From the NCBI RefSeq assembly GCF_009791395.1, contig NZ_WSZK01000001.1:62001-126000 (forward strand): a stretch of DNA of 64,000 bases, in the 5' to 3' direction. Each line of letters begins with the position of its first letter. Positions within the stretch are counted from its first letter, which is position 1. A program made the translations under genes and the position numbers. Under the pieces are notes generated by a model. That model was given only the letters and a program-made list of their open reading frames with translations, searched no databases and was not told the origin of the DNA. Below are positions 33,532-41,906 of the stretch, one piece after another. Source of the stretch: Halomarina oriensis. GTDB lineage: Archaea; Halobacteriota; Halobacteria; Halobacteriales; Haloarculaceae.

Positions 33532-34485
33532 ATGGACGACCGTGTCGAGACGGCACTCTCCCGTGCCTTCCCCGACCGGGCGGTCACCGACGTCGGGACG
33601 ACCGGCCCGTCGTGGAACCACCTGAACGAGACGGTCCGTGTCACGTTCGCCGCCGCCGACCCGGTCTACCTGAAGGTCACCAGCGACGACGCCGCTCGGA
33701 TCGCCCGCGAACGAGCGGTCGTCGAGTACGTCGGTGCGAACCGTGCCCTCCCGGTTCCGACCGTCCTCGCCTGCGACACCGACGGGACGGTTCCGTACCT
33801 CGTCACCGAACCCGTCGACGGCCCGACGCTGGTCGAGCCGTGGTCCGAAGCGACCGACGACGAGCGTGCGACGCTCGCTCGACAGGTCGGGACCTCGCTC
33901 GCACGACTCCACGAGGGGCGCTTCGGGCAGGCGGGCCACGTCCTCGGTGGCGACGCCGACGGTCTCGACCTCGACACCGCGCCGTGGAGCGACGTGCTGA
34001 CCGACTGGGTCGCGTGGTATCGCGGCTACAGCCCCTCCGAGCGCTTCGACCACCACTTCGACGCGGTGCTCGACGCCGTCGAAGCGACCCGCGAGGCGCT
34101 CGACGCCGCGCCCGCCGCGCTCCTCCACACGGACACCGCCACGCCGAACTGTTTCGTCGGCGCGGAGGGGGTCGGCTTCCTCGACTGGGAGATCGCCCTC
34201 GTCGGCGATCCCGCCTGGGACCTCACCCGTGGTCGTCACTACCTCGTCGGCGTCCGCGACGACGCCCCCGAGCGTGTCGTCGAAGCGTTCTTCGACGGGT
34301 ACCGCGAGACGGCCGACGGGCTTCCGACGGGCTATCACGAGCGCGTCCCCGTCTACCGCGCGGTCTGGCTGCTCAGCTGGTCGGGGTTCTTCGAGAACTA
34401 CCTCGACTTCGTCGAGGAGTCGCCGGCGGAACTCGCCAGGTGGGTCGAGACGACGATGGAGCACCGTCTGGCCGACCTCGCGTAG
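33532..34485 (+). CDS. APH/choline-kinase-fold phosphotransferase
   Basis: 317 aa. Catalytic loop HTDTATPNCF (about 199-208) and metal-binding FLDWEIALVGDPAWDL are diagnostic of aminoglycoside-phosphotransferase-type small-molecule kinases. The N-lobe has VYLKVTSDDAARIARERAVV, with the ATP-binding Lys. The substrate (sugar, amine or other) cannot be told from sequence. Divergent from the histone operon. Confidence 0.86.
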   Translation: MDDRVETALSRAFPDRAVTDVGTTGPSWNHLNETVRVTFAAADPVYLKVTSDDAARIARERAVVEYVGANRALPVPTVLACDTDGTVPYLVTEPVDGPTLVEPWSEATDDERATLARQVGTSLARLHEGRFGQAGHVLGGDADGLDLDTAPWSDVLTDWVAWYRGYSPSERFDHHFDAVLDAVEATREALDAAPAALLHTDTATPNCFVGAEGVGFLDWEIALVGDPAWDLTRGRHYLVGVRDDAPERVVEAFFDGYRETADGLPTGYHERVPVYRAVWLLSWSGFFENYLDFVEESPAELARWVETTMEHRLADLA

Positions 34486-34513
34486 GGTCGCGTCGGGACC
34501 CCGTCGCCACCGC

Positions 34514-35980
34514 TCAGAAGACCTCGTCGGCGTCCAGTCTCCCGTCGACGAGTCGGCCGCGAACCGTTACCTCCTGCCCGAGTCGGACGTCCGCGTCCGT
34601 CTCGACGGTGAGCGTCTCCGAGCCGTCGTCGAGCATCACGGGGTCGCCCGTCTGGACGACCGTCCCGGTGAACTCCGTGGGGCCGTCGGTGGCGTCGGCC
34701 TCGGTCGCTGGTGTCTCACTCGCCTCCGCCGTCGCCCCCGTCTCGGCGTCCTCGGCCGCGTCCGACGTGTCCGACGCGAACGCCGAGAGGCCGGTCGACT
34801 GCTGGTCGCTGGCGCTACTCCCCGTTCCGTTGGTCGTCGCGCCGTCCGTGGCGTCGCCGGCGTCGGTCGCCCCGGCGTCGAGGACCGACACCGTCGACCG
34901 CCACCCGGCCGAGGCTTCGAGGTCGTCCTGCCAGCCGTCTTTGACCTCGACGTCGGCGAACAGCACCTCGTCGCCCGGCCCGATGTCGACGTCGGCCTTC
35001 TCGCCCCACATCGCCACCCGAATATCGCCGGTCTTGTCCTGGACGCGGACGTTCCGGACCTGCCCCTCGGAGCCGTCGTCACGGTCGAACGTCCGCTTGG
35101 GGTCCGCAGACCGGATGACGCCCGCGATGTCGACGGTGTCGCCCAGCTCCAGGTCGGCGACGTTCGTCGTCTCCGGGACGTAGCTGACCTCGTCGTTCGT
35201 CTCCTTGATGGCCCCGCGCTCCCCGACGTGGAGTTCGAGCGTCCCGTCGCGGTCACGGACGTAGCCGTCGACGATTTCGACCGAGATACCCTCCGAGAGC
35301 GCCTCGACGGTGTCGGCCTGTTCGTCCCACATCGTCACGCGGACGCGGCCCGTCTCGTCGCCCAACACGAGGTTCGACACCCTCCCCTCGGAGCCGTCGT
35401 TGCGGTCGAACGTCCGGACGGGTTCGACGCCGAGGACCTTCCCCCGGACGCTCACGTCGCTCTGCCCCAGTGAGAGCGACTCGATGGTCCCCTCCTCGGC
35501 GAGGTCGACGTCGATGTCGGCGTCCTGGTCGCCCTCGACGCGACTCGCCGACACCTCCAGTCCGCTGTAGCCCTCCTTCGGCCGGCCCTTGATGCGCAGG
35601 ACGTCGCCCGCGTGGAGTTCCTCCTCGGCCGCGGCGGCGTCCTGGTCCCAGAGGGCGACCCGGACGCGACCGGTCTCGTCGGCGACCTCCAGGTTCAGCA
35701 CCTGTCCCTCGCCGTCGTCACGCTCGAACGTCCGGATGTCGCCGACGCTGACGACCTTGGCGAGGAACTTCACCTCCTCCATCCCGGCGTCGATGTCGGC
35801 GATACCGTTGATCTCGTCCTCGCTCAGTTCGTGGGCGATGAGCATCGCCGCGGTCTCCTCGTCGGCCAGTCCGTCCATCTGTTCGACCTTCTCCAGCACC
35901 GCCTCGCGGAACTCCTCCTCCGAGACGTCGGTTTCGAGGTCGGCGTAGACATCCTCGATTGCTCCCATTGGTTCGGTCAT
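34514..35980 (-). CDS. RPA-like single-stranded DNA-binding protein (multi-OB)
   Basis: 488 aa from ATG 35980 (MTEPMGAIEDVYADLE); a further in-frame ATG at 36019 adds 13 residues. Three tandem OB folds, each with the repeated pair R-FDR(N/D)DGSEG-V.N and ETGRVRVxxWD, at about 65-160, 170-270 and 280-370. A Ser/Thr/Ala/Asp-rich linker (about 385-445) leads to a short C-terminal OB (TEFTGTVVQTGDPVMLDDG). It binds ssDNA during replication and repair. Next to the histone genes, as the Haloferax rpa2-type gene is; paralogue number assigned by context. Confidence 0.88.
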   Translation of the reverse strand: MTEPMGAIEDVYADLETDVSEEEFREAVLEKVEQMDGLADEETAAMLIAHELSEDEINGIADIDAGMEEVKFLAKVVSVGDIRTFERDDGEGQVLNLEVADETGRVRVALWDQDAAAAEEELHAGDVLRIKGRPKEGYSGLEVSASRVEGDQDADIDVDLAEEGTIESLSLGQSDVSVRGKVLGVEPVRTFDRNDGSEGRVSNLVLGDETGRVRVTMWDEQADTVEALSEGISVEIVDGYVRDRDGTLELHVGERGAIKETNDEVSYVPETTNVADLELGDTVDIAGVIRSADPKRTFDRDDGSEGQVRNVRVQDKTGDIRVAMWGEKADVDIGPGDEVLFADVEVKDGWQDDLEASAGWRSTVSVLDAGATDAGDATDGATTNGTGSSASDQQSTGLSAFASDTSDAAEDAETGATAEASETPATEADATDGPTEFTGTVVQTGDPVMLDDGSETLTVETDADVRLGQEVTVRGRLVDGRLDADEVF

Positions 35981-36130
35981 GGCAAGTGGGCTGTTAATCG
36001 TTGTCGGTCCGTCGGACATGGCGGGGCTGGTCGCGGCTTCGGTCTTGAATCTACGTGCGCCGTGCGAACGCCGAGCACCCGCCGGACGAACCGTAACCGT
36101 CTTACGTACCTCGCCGGTAGCTGAAGATGA

Positions 36131-36203
36131 GTCCTGGTAGGGTAGTGGACTATCCTCTTGGCTTGCGGAGCCAGGGACCGGAGTTCAAATCTCCGTCAGG
36201 ACG
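36131..36203 (+). tRNA. tRNA-Arg (GCG)
   Basis: 73 nt. Acceptor GTCCTGG pairs with TCAGGAC; anticodon loop TTGCGGA with anticodon GCG; T arm CCGGAGTTCAAATCTCCGT. Discriminator G. Its 3' end is repeated twice downstream, at 36303-36322 and 36453-36466. Confidence 0.88.
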
Positions 36204-36530
36204 TTTCTGCGAGGCGCTACGTGACGAGCGAAGCGAGGAGCCAGCGCCTCGTGAAACGCCACCGAGGAGACTCTGAACAGCGAGCGACCAGCGGGAGCGA
36301 GTGAGTTCAAATCTCCGTCAGGGCGCGAACGATGAGGCGAGTCGCTCACCTCATCGTTCGCGCCCTGACGTGCCTCACGCTCGTTGTGTCACCGGAACGC
36401 GGAGCGTTCCGGTTTCCAGCGGGAGCGAAGCTCCCGCGCGGCTCGCGTGAGACTCCGTCAGGACGTACCGACAGTCGGAACGTCGCTACTGGGGTTCTCT
36501 CGTTCGCACACGCCGAGCGGTGAGCGTTCG
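36204..36530. repeat. Hairpin cluster with partial tRNA-Arg 3' copies
   Basis: No gene. A 20-nt copy of the tRNA-Arg 3' portion (36303-36322) and a 14-nt copy CTCCGTCAGGACGT (36453-36466) follow the intact tRNA. Inverted repeats: CGAGGCGCT/AGCGCCTCG (36210-36218, 36243-36251); a 55-nt near-perfect hairpin at 36316-36370 (22-bp arms, whose left arm starts inside the tRNA-like copy); CCGGAACGC-GGA-GCGTTCCGG (36392-36412); GCGGGAGC-GAA-GCTCCCGC (36419-36437). Looks like old attachment-site remnants plus REP-like palindromes. Confidence 0.75.
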
Positions 36531-36971
36531 CTACTCGCCGGTCATCGGGTAGAGCACCCGACCGACGTACGACTGGGCGACTTCGCCGTCGGTTTTGACG
36601 GTGTCGATACGGGTCCGGACGACGCCGATGCCTTCGCGCCACGGCTCCTTGCTCAGGATTTCGACGTCGATGGAGAGCACGTCGCCGGGGCGGACGGGGT
36701 TCGGCCAGCGCAGTTCGTCGACGCCGACCGCACCCATCGCGCCGGAGTCCTCGAGGATGCCGTCGACGACCAGTCGCATCGTGGCGCTCGCGGTGTGCCA
36801 CCCGCTGGCGACGAGGCCGCCGAACAGCGAGCTTTCGGCCGCTTCCTCGTCGGTGTGGAACGGCTGTGGGTCGTACTGCTCGGCGAACGTCAGTATCTCC
36901 TCGCGGGTCATCTCGTACTCGCCGTGGGTCGTCGTCGCGCCGACTTCGACCGCCTCGTAGGTTGAGAACAC
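36531..36971 (-). CDS. MaoC-type (R)-enoyl hydratase-like protein
   Basis: 146 aa from GTG 36971 (VFSTYEAVEVGATTTHG). Hot-dog fold with the hydratase motif: Asp34 and His39 in YDPQPFHTDEEAA, followed by FGGLVASGWHTASATMR. The C-terminal half has ELRWPNPVRPGDVL, as in MaoC-like dehydratases acting on acyl-CoA thioesters. Substrate not known. A much longer frame upstream is a shadow of DUF309 and integrase DNA. Confidence 0.87.
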   Translation of the reverse strand: MFSTYEAVEVGATTTHGEYEMTREEILTFAEQYDPQPFHTDEEAAESSLFGGLVASGWHTASATMRLVVDGILEDSGAMGAVGVDELRWPNPVRPGDVLSIDVEILSKEPWREGIGVVRTRIDTVKTDGEVAQSYVGRVLYPMTGE

Positions 36972-37088
36972 ACCTGTCTCTCCGGGCGGGCCACCGTAAG
37001 CGTTCGTGGGAGCACGCTCCCGGCCGCTCTCGTCGCTTCCGGTCGGGGGTGACGGGATACCTTTCCGTCTGGCTCCCCATGGCGGCGT

Positions 37089-37742
37089 ATGGACCGCACC
37101 GAGCGCTACCTCCGTGCGGGACTCGCACTCTACACCGCGGGCGAGTACCACGCGGCCCACGACCCGTGGGAACATCGCTGGCTCGAACTCGGGGCGGACG
37201 ACGCCGAGACGGGTGGGGCGGACTCCCCGGACCGTCGCCTGCTCCAGGGGCTCATCCAGACGGCGGCGGCCATCCACCACGCCCGAACGGGCAACTGGGA
37301 GGGGGCGAGCGGACTCGCCGAGAGCGCTCGGGGGTATCTCGGTGGTCTCGGCGCGACCCACCGCGACGTGTCGCTCGACCCCGTCCGGACGTTCCTCGCA
37401 ACCGTCGCCGTCACGCCCGAGGCCGCCGAACGTGACGACCCGGTCGCCATCGACTTCGACGGGACGCCCGTCGACGCGGCCACCGAGGGGTTCGAGACGG
37501 TCGCACTCTGTGTCGAGGCACTCGTCGAGGAGTACGATCTCGACGAGGCGACGGTCGGGCGAGCCATCGAGTACGGGCGGGCGGACCTCGACGACGGGCG
37601 TGCGAGCAGTCCGTTCGTCTCGTTGCTCGTCGACCTGGTCGGTGGTGGGAACCGGGCGCTCGTCGTGAAACGCCTCGGTGACCACGTCGACCGACGCGAG
37701 CACCGCGAGTCGGGCGTCGAGGGTCTGTTCGACGTGGAGTGA
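37089..37742 (+). CDS. DUF309 family protein
   Basis: 217 aa. The N-terminal domain (residues 1-95) has the DUF309 signature: LYTAGEYHAAHDPWEHRW and LLQGLIQTAAAIHHARTGN, an all-helical fold with conserved His/Glu. The C-terminal 100 residues are specific to haloarchaea. DUF309 proteins have no established function. It ends 21 bp before the left repeat of the integrated element and is intact. Confidence 0.85.
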   Translation: MDRTERYLRAGLALYTAGEYHAAHDPWEHRWLELGADDAETGGADSPDRRLLQGLIQTAAAIHHARTGNWEGASGLAESARGYLGGLGATHRDVSLDPVRTFLATVAVTPEAAERDDPVAIDFDGTPVDAATEGFETVALCVEALVEEYDLDEATVGRAIEYGRADLDDGRASSPFVSLLVDLVGGGNRALVVKRLGDHVDRREHRESGVEGLFDVE

Positions 37743-37762
37743 CGACAGGGCCCTGGACAGTC

Positions 37763-37849
37763 TCAGTCGTGCTCGGCGGAGTCGTCCTGTGGCTGGTAGC
37801 CGAGGATGTCGCGCGCCCGCTCGATGGAGTAGTACTTCCGGTCGTTGTC
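37763..37849. repeat. attL: stranded copy of the azf 3' end (87 bp)
   Basis: 85/87 identical to 41076-41162. Read leftward it encodes the dehydrogenase C-terminus with one conservative change (RARDILGY here, RARDVLGY in the expressed gene) and the stop codon at its left end. One mismatch is synonymous. Depending on the crossover point, this copy is the original host 3' end or most of it. Confidence 0.9.
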
Positions 37850-37898
37850 TGCCTCCGGGGGTGCCCCCTCCGGCAGACGGGTCGGTTCGGACCAATCA

Positions 37899-38942
37899 AT
37901 GACGGACGCCACACCGAACCAGACTGCACCGACCCACCACCCAACCCTCGAACCCCTGTCCCCTGCAGAGGGGAGGTCACTCTACCTCGAATCCCGGAGC
38001 GACGAACTGGCCGACCGTTCTCTCGAACTCCACGAGAAACACATCACGTCGTTCGTCACATGGTGTCGGGAGAACGGTATCGAGAACATGAACGAGGTGA
38101 CCGCCCGGAGTGTCCACGAGTACCGGCTCTCCATCCGGGAGGGGTTCGCACAATCCACCCTGAGCATCTACCTCAGTACTGTCCGCCAGTTCGTGCGATT
38201 CTGTGAGAGTATCGACGGGGTGGGGGGTGGGGTAGCGGAGAAAATCGTCCTCCCCGACCGGGACCGGACTGCCCGTTCAGAGACCCTCGAAGCGGACGAC
38301 GCTACTGCCATCCTCTCGTACCTCCGGAAGTACCACTACGGGAGTCGCACACACGCTCTCATGGCCCTGTTATGGCATACAGGGATTCGGACGGGAACCG
38401 TCCAAGCCCTCGATGTGAGCGACCACCAGCACGAACGTGAACGTCTTCGGGTTCGACACCGACCCGAGACAGACACCCCCCTGAAGAATGGCGAGAACGC
38501 CGAACGGTACATCGCTCTCTCCGCAGAGGTGAGTGAGATACTCGCGGACTACGTGAGCGAGGTCCGTCACAGTGTGACCGACGAATATGACCGGGAACCC
38601 CTGTTCACGAGCAAGGGGGGTCGGCCCTCAAAGAACACCATCCGACGGAACATCTACGCGGCCACCCGTCCCTGTTCGACAGGTCGGGGGTGTCCTCACA
38701 ACAGAGACCCCGATACGTGTGAAGCGGCGGGTCGGACGAACGCGGCCTCGAAGTGCCTCTCTACGGTATCCGGTCACCCTGTCCGCCGGGGGGCCATCAC
38801 CCACCACCTCCGGCAAGACGTGCCTGAGAAGGTCGTGAGCGACCGGATGAACGTATCTCAGTCGATTCTCGAACGGCACTACGACCAACGCACGGAGGAC
38901 GAGAAAACAGAACAGCGCCGTCAGTTCCTTTCCAACATTTGA
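37899..38942 (+). CDS. Tyrosine integrase of the mini-element
   Basis: 347 aa from ATG 37899 (MTDATPNQTAPTHHP); the frame opens upstream at a TTG inside attL. Core-binding domain about 20-115, catalytic domain about 130-335. Arg164 (HTGIRTGTVQALD), His293-x-x-Arg296 (SGHPVRRGA) and Tyr328 (LERHYDQR) are in place. A cysteine insertion (C259, C265, C274, C286) is shared with the provirus integrase, to which it is clearly homologous along the whole length. Its start is only 49 bp from the att repeat. Target: 3' end of the azf-like gene rather than a tRNA. Confidence 0.93.
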   Translation: MTDATPNQTAPTHHPTLEPLSPAEGRSLYLESRSDELADRSLELHEKHITSFVTWCRENGIENMNEVTARSVHEYRLSIREGFAQSTLSIYLSTVRQFVRFCESIDGVGGGVAEKIVLPDRDRTARSETLEADDATAILSYLRKYHYGSRTHALMALLWHTGIRTGTVQALDVSDHQHERERLRVRHRPETDTPLKNGENAERYIALSAEVSEILADYVSEVRHSVTDEYDREPLFTSKGGRPSKNTIRRNIYAATRPCSTGRGCPHNRDPDTCEAAGRTNAASKCLSTVSGHPVRRGAITHHLRQDVPEKVVSDRMNVSQSILERHYDQRTEDEKTEQRRQFLSNI

Positions 38943-40159
38943 CCAAGAGGGGGCCTGACCCTCCGAGGGACCTGAAACGTGGGAACGCCGCCGCCACCCC
39001 TGGGGGTACCCTGGTGGTACCTGTGGGCCATATGGTCTGGTCTTTCTCTCATGTCGGGGATTGGTGGGGTGGGGGGTCAGACCATTTAGCAATTTCTTGG
39101 TGGTGGATTTCCCACTGGGCTTGAGAATTTGTCAGGGGGTACCCACCCAACACCCAACGAAAGGTCAAATTCTGTGGTAGTTGTTGGCCAACCTTGGCAT
39201 TCCGCTAAAGGTGGTTTAGAGAGGCCGCACTTTCTACGAGGGTCATTGGTCAGCCACGCTAGATAAATCGATTTGCGGCGCTCTCAGATACTTTAGAGAG
39301 GATGCCAAGTTCCTCCAACACTCTCGCAATTCTCGTTTCGCACACTTCTGGCCCAACTCCAGGGGGTGCCCCCACCAGTCGGGGTCCGGTGGGTCCCCAC
39401 CTGTCCGGGGAGCGTGGGAAGCGCCCCCGTCCCTCCGAGGGACGGTATGGGGGTACCCCCATCCAGTAAGATGGATTGTAATAGTACCACAATAGAGGAC
39501 CTGAAGCGCCTTCTCACGTGTAAGGATTAGTTGTACGGTTAGCGGTTAGAATACCAACCCATCAATATAGCGCCCGCCCCCACACGCGCGAGGCCTTGCC
39601 TTGGATTGGGTGGGTGGGTAGGGGGAGGGGTGTCTGCCTACCACTCCCCCCACCCTACTGGTCCTTCATTCACTGTCGCTGGTGTCTGTAGCCCGACCAA
39701 GACGCCATCTAAAGTGTCTGAGTGCCTCGTAGAGCCATCGCCCACATCGTTCCGAAGAGACCCTCTGACACATGAGGGTGACGCTCAAAACGCCGCTCAC
39801 GGAAACCCATCAACGGGGGGTCAAATCCAGAATAATAGCGCCGGGGGTAACTTTCCCTGCACCCCCTTGTGGTGGGTTTGGTCTCAAAACCGGGGGTAGG
39901 TGGGGATGAGGTTCTGTCTCAGAGATACCCCCCGATTGAAGATGGTGGGCAGTACTGAATTATCAATCAAATGTAATATTTCTAGGTCCTCACCCCTCGA
40001 CTCACTCCGATACCAAAACCCACCGACTGCGCGGCACTCCTCGTATCCCGACCCCCCGACTTGGGGTATCGCGAGTGAACCCACCGTACCCGAAGTGGCC
40101 GACCACCGATAGAACAATAGTCACCGAATAATACAGGTCAAGATATCTGACCAAACGCC
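38943..40159. other. Inverted-repeat-rich non-coding region of the mini-element
   Basis: 1.2 kb with stops in all frames and no acidic reading frame; short open frames are Pro/Ser/Gly-rich and not credible. It holds a perfect 16-bp palindrome ATGGGGGTACCCCCAT (39447-39462), a hairpin GTCCCT-CCG-AGGGAC (39429-39443), and the 12-mer CCCTCCGAGGGA twice (38959-38970, 39431-39442). Several further GGGGGTACC/GGTACC and GTGGGG/CCCCAC pairs and A/T-rich patches occur. Possible origin, structured RNA or decayed genes. Confidence 0.6.
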
Positions 40160-40357
40160 ATGTCAGGTGAATTCGGAGAAGCAGTGGAAGCGATTGTAGC
40201 CATCGGGTTCGGCGGCCTCATCTTGGTGATGTTGGCCCCACACCTGGGGGGGTACGTGTCCGTGGACTTGGCGGCGTGGGGGGTACTCTACCTGCTCGCC
40301 GCCTTGTTCGGTGGTATCGCGTTCATCATGGTGGCGTTTCGTGCGCTGGTCGGGTGA
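40160..40357 (+). CDS. 65-aa two-helix membrane protein of the mini-element
   Basis: ATG 40160. Two hydrophobic helices (about 11-27, AIGFGGLILVMLAPHLG; about 38-62, AAWGVLYLLAALFGGIAF) joined by a short loop. An AGATATCT palindrome (40141-40148) and AT-rich sequence lie directly upstream, probably the promoter. No homologue recognised. It is nine bases upstream of the next gene, so they form an operon. Confidence 0.68.
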   Translation: MSGEFGEAVEAIVAIGFGGLILVMLAPHLGGYVSVDLAAWGVLYLLAALFGGIAFIMVAFRALVG

Positions 40358-40366
40358 CCTGAGACC

Positions 40367-40909
40367 ATGCAAAACACGCTAAGTTCGCTGTTCGACGCGA
40401 CCGCCAGTAGCGACGACGGGGTTCCCGACGAGTCGATTCTCAACGTCTTGCGAAGGAGTGACGAAAAGGTCCTCAAAACGAGTGAGATTGCCGACCCCCT
40501 CCCAATCAAGCAGGGTTGGACCAGTGACCGACTGAAGACGCTGGAGGGGGAGGGGCGGGTTCATTCAAAGAAGGCCGGTTCGGGGAGAGTGTGGTGGTTG
40601 GATGATTCGGAGCCCACCCACCCTGTCGCTGAAGGCTTTGAGGACGTCCGTTGGTGGGTCTCGTTGCTGAGTAACGTGGGTACCAACGTCGCCAAGATGG
40701 GGGTGGGGGTATTGGTCCTCAGTGGGATGCTTCTGATTCCCATCTTCGCACTATTTGCCGCCCCCACCTGGGAATTCGGGATGCTCACCACTGAGAACCT
40801 TGTGACTGTCGCGTTGGTTGGCGCGATTGATGGGGGGTTGTTCCTGGTGGTGGGGGGTGGTTTCAAGCTCGGGGGTGCCCTCCTCCAGCGAAAGTTCTTG
40901 ATAGAGTAG
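40367..40909 (+). CDS. Winged-helix protein with two membrane helices
   Basis: 180 aa. Residues about 24-78 look like a winged helix (ILNVLRRSDEKVLKTSEIAD; SDRLKTLEGEGRVHSKKAG; VWWLDD as the wing). Two long hydrophobic segments follow (about 105-135, MGVGVLVLSGMLLIPIFALF; about 143-172, LVTVALVGAIDGGLFLVVGG). A membrane-bound DNA-binding protein could sense the envelope or tether the element DNA; this is inference. Similar HTH-plus-two-helix proteins are common, unexplained, in haloarchaeal mobile DNA. Confidence 0.72.
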   Translation: MQNTLSSLFDATASSDDGVPDESILNVLRRSDEKVLKTSEIADPLPIKQGWTSDRLKTLEGEGRVHSKKAGSGRVWWLDDSEPTHPVAEGFEDVRWWVSLLSNVGTNVAKMGVGVLVLSGMLLIPIFALFAAPTWEFGMLTTENLVTVALVGAIDGGLFLVVGGGFKLGGALLQRKFLIE

Positions 40910-41075
40910 CTGGCCGCCTTCTCACCCGAAAGAACTAGGTTCTCGGGGCTACCACTACGAGTGAACCGACCGAAGACGGCGACTTCCCTACACGGTATGT
41001 AGGACTACGAAACACGACCATCGAAGACCAGGGTTGAATACGCTGACACGATTATCGTAAAATGGCCGTAACAGG

Positions 41076-41162
41076 TCAGTCGTGCTCGGCGGAGTCGTCC
41101 TGTGGCTGGTATCCGAGGACGTCGCGCGCCCGCTCGATGGAGTAGTACTTCCGGTCGTTGTC
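41076..41162. repeat. attR: 3' end of the azf-like gene (87 bp)
   Basis: Direct repeat of 37763-37849, here fused in frame to the dehydrogenase body. The left boundary is the stop codon, so the element brought a replacement C-terminus of 28 residues and the host protein stays full length. Confidence 0.9.
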
Positions 41163-41816
41163 GGAGATGCCGTAGACGATCTCGTAGCGGTAGTCGGCGC
41201 GGATACAGCGGTCGAACAGGTGGGCACAGTCGCGGTAGGAGAGCCACATCGCCTGTCCGCGCTCGTAGTCGACGGGCGGGTGGCCTTTCGTCAGGTTGCC
41301 GATGCGGACGTTGACCACGGAGAGGCCGTGCATGTCGTGGTAGTAGCGGCCCAGCGTCTCGCCGGCGGCCTTCGAGACGCCGTAGACGTTCTTGGGGCGG
41401 GGGAGTTCGGAGCCGTCGAGGCGGTAGTCGCTCTCGGTGCGGTAGATGTGGGGTTTGCGGTCGGTCTCGTAGGCCCCGACGGCGTGGTTCGAGGAGGCGA
41501 ACGCCACCTTCTCGACGCCCTGCTCGACGGCGGCCTCGTAGACGGCGTGGGTGCCGTCGATGTTGTTGGCGAGTACGGAGTCCCAGGGGGCTTCGGGTCG
41601 GGGGTCGCCCGCGAGGTGGACGACGACGTCGATGTCCTCCATCGCGGACTGGAGGGCTTCTTCGTCGGTGATGTCGGCGACGTAGTACTCGTAGTCGGCG
41701 AGGTCGCCCGTCGGTGGTTCGCGGTCGAGCAGTCGCCAGTCGTGGTCCGCGCCGATACCGCCGAGGATGGCAGTCCCGACCCGACCGGCCGCCCCCGTGA
41801 GTAAGACCCGCGCCAT
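41076..41816 (-). CDS. azf: Azf-like NAD-dependent glucose-6-phosphate dehydrogenase (SDR/epimerase fold)
   Basis: 246 aa extended short-chain dehydrogenase. Rossmann motif GAAGRVGTA (8-16), HLAGDPRPEAPWDS around 67-80, catalytic Tyr145-x3-Lys149 (YGVSKAAGE), and RIGNLTKGHPPVDYERGQ. These features match the haloarchaeal zwischenferment Azf, which oxidises glucose-6-phosphate with NAD+ in the oxidative pentose phosphate pathway; annotation as a generic NAD-dependent epimerase is the alternative. Its last 28 codons lie in attR of the mini-element, so the present C-terminus is recombinant. Confidence 0.75.
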   Translation of the reverse strand: MARVLLTGAAGRVGTAILGGIGADHDWRLLDREPPTGDLADYEYYVADITDEEALQSAMEDIDVVVHLAGDPRPEAPWDSVLANNIDGTHAVYEAAVEQGVEKVAFASSNHAVGAYETDRKPHIYRTESDYRLDGSELPRPKNVYGVSKAAGETLGRYYHDMHGLSVVNVRIGNLTKGHPPVDYERGQAMWLSYRDCAHLFDRCIRADYRYEIVYGISDNDRKYYSIERARDVLGYQPQDDSAEHD

Positions 41817-41906
41817 GTACTGGGAGAGTAGTGAGTGGGTGTGATGAAAGAAGCGATTCCCACGAGGGGGCGACCGCGAGTGAGCGAGTTCACCCGTCTC
41901 CCCCGC

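Larger units (their letters stand above)
37763..41162. mobile_element. 3.3-kb integrative mini-element in the 3' end of the azf-like gene
   Basis: Bounded by 87-bp direct repeats (37763-37849 and 41076-41162) that differ at two positions (37799/41112, 37807/41120). The repeats start exactly at the stop codon of the dehydrogenase gene and cover its last 28 codons. Excision would give a 3,313-bp circle. Content: integrase, a 1.2-kb inverted-repeat-rich region without a clear gene, and two small membrane proteins. No replication or capsid gene is seen. GC is lower and codon use less acidic than in neighbours. It could be a satellite, a remnant virus or a self-contained integrative element. Confidence 0.87.

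Noticed and set aside
33382-34465. Very long leftward frame extending the histone gene to 523 aa.
   Set aside because: It is antisense to the APH-type kinase gene and not acidic; the histone fold begins at ATG 33381.
36972-37895. Long leftward open frame continuing upstream of the MaoC-like gene.
   Set aside because: Arg/Val-rich composition, antisense to the DUF309 gene and crossing the att repeat. Only the last 146 codons have family features.
39606-40112. Two open frames of 97 and 70 aa in the mini-element.
   Set aside because: Pro/Ser/Trp-rich, no helix or strand pattern, no acidic composition and no plausible translation start.
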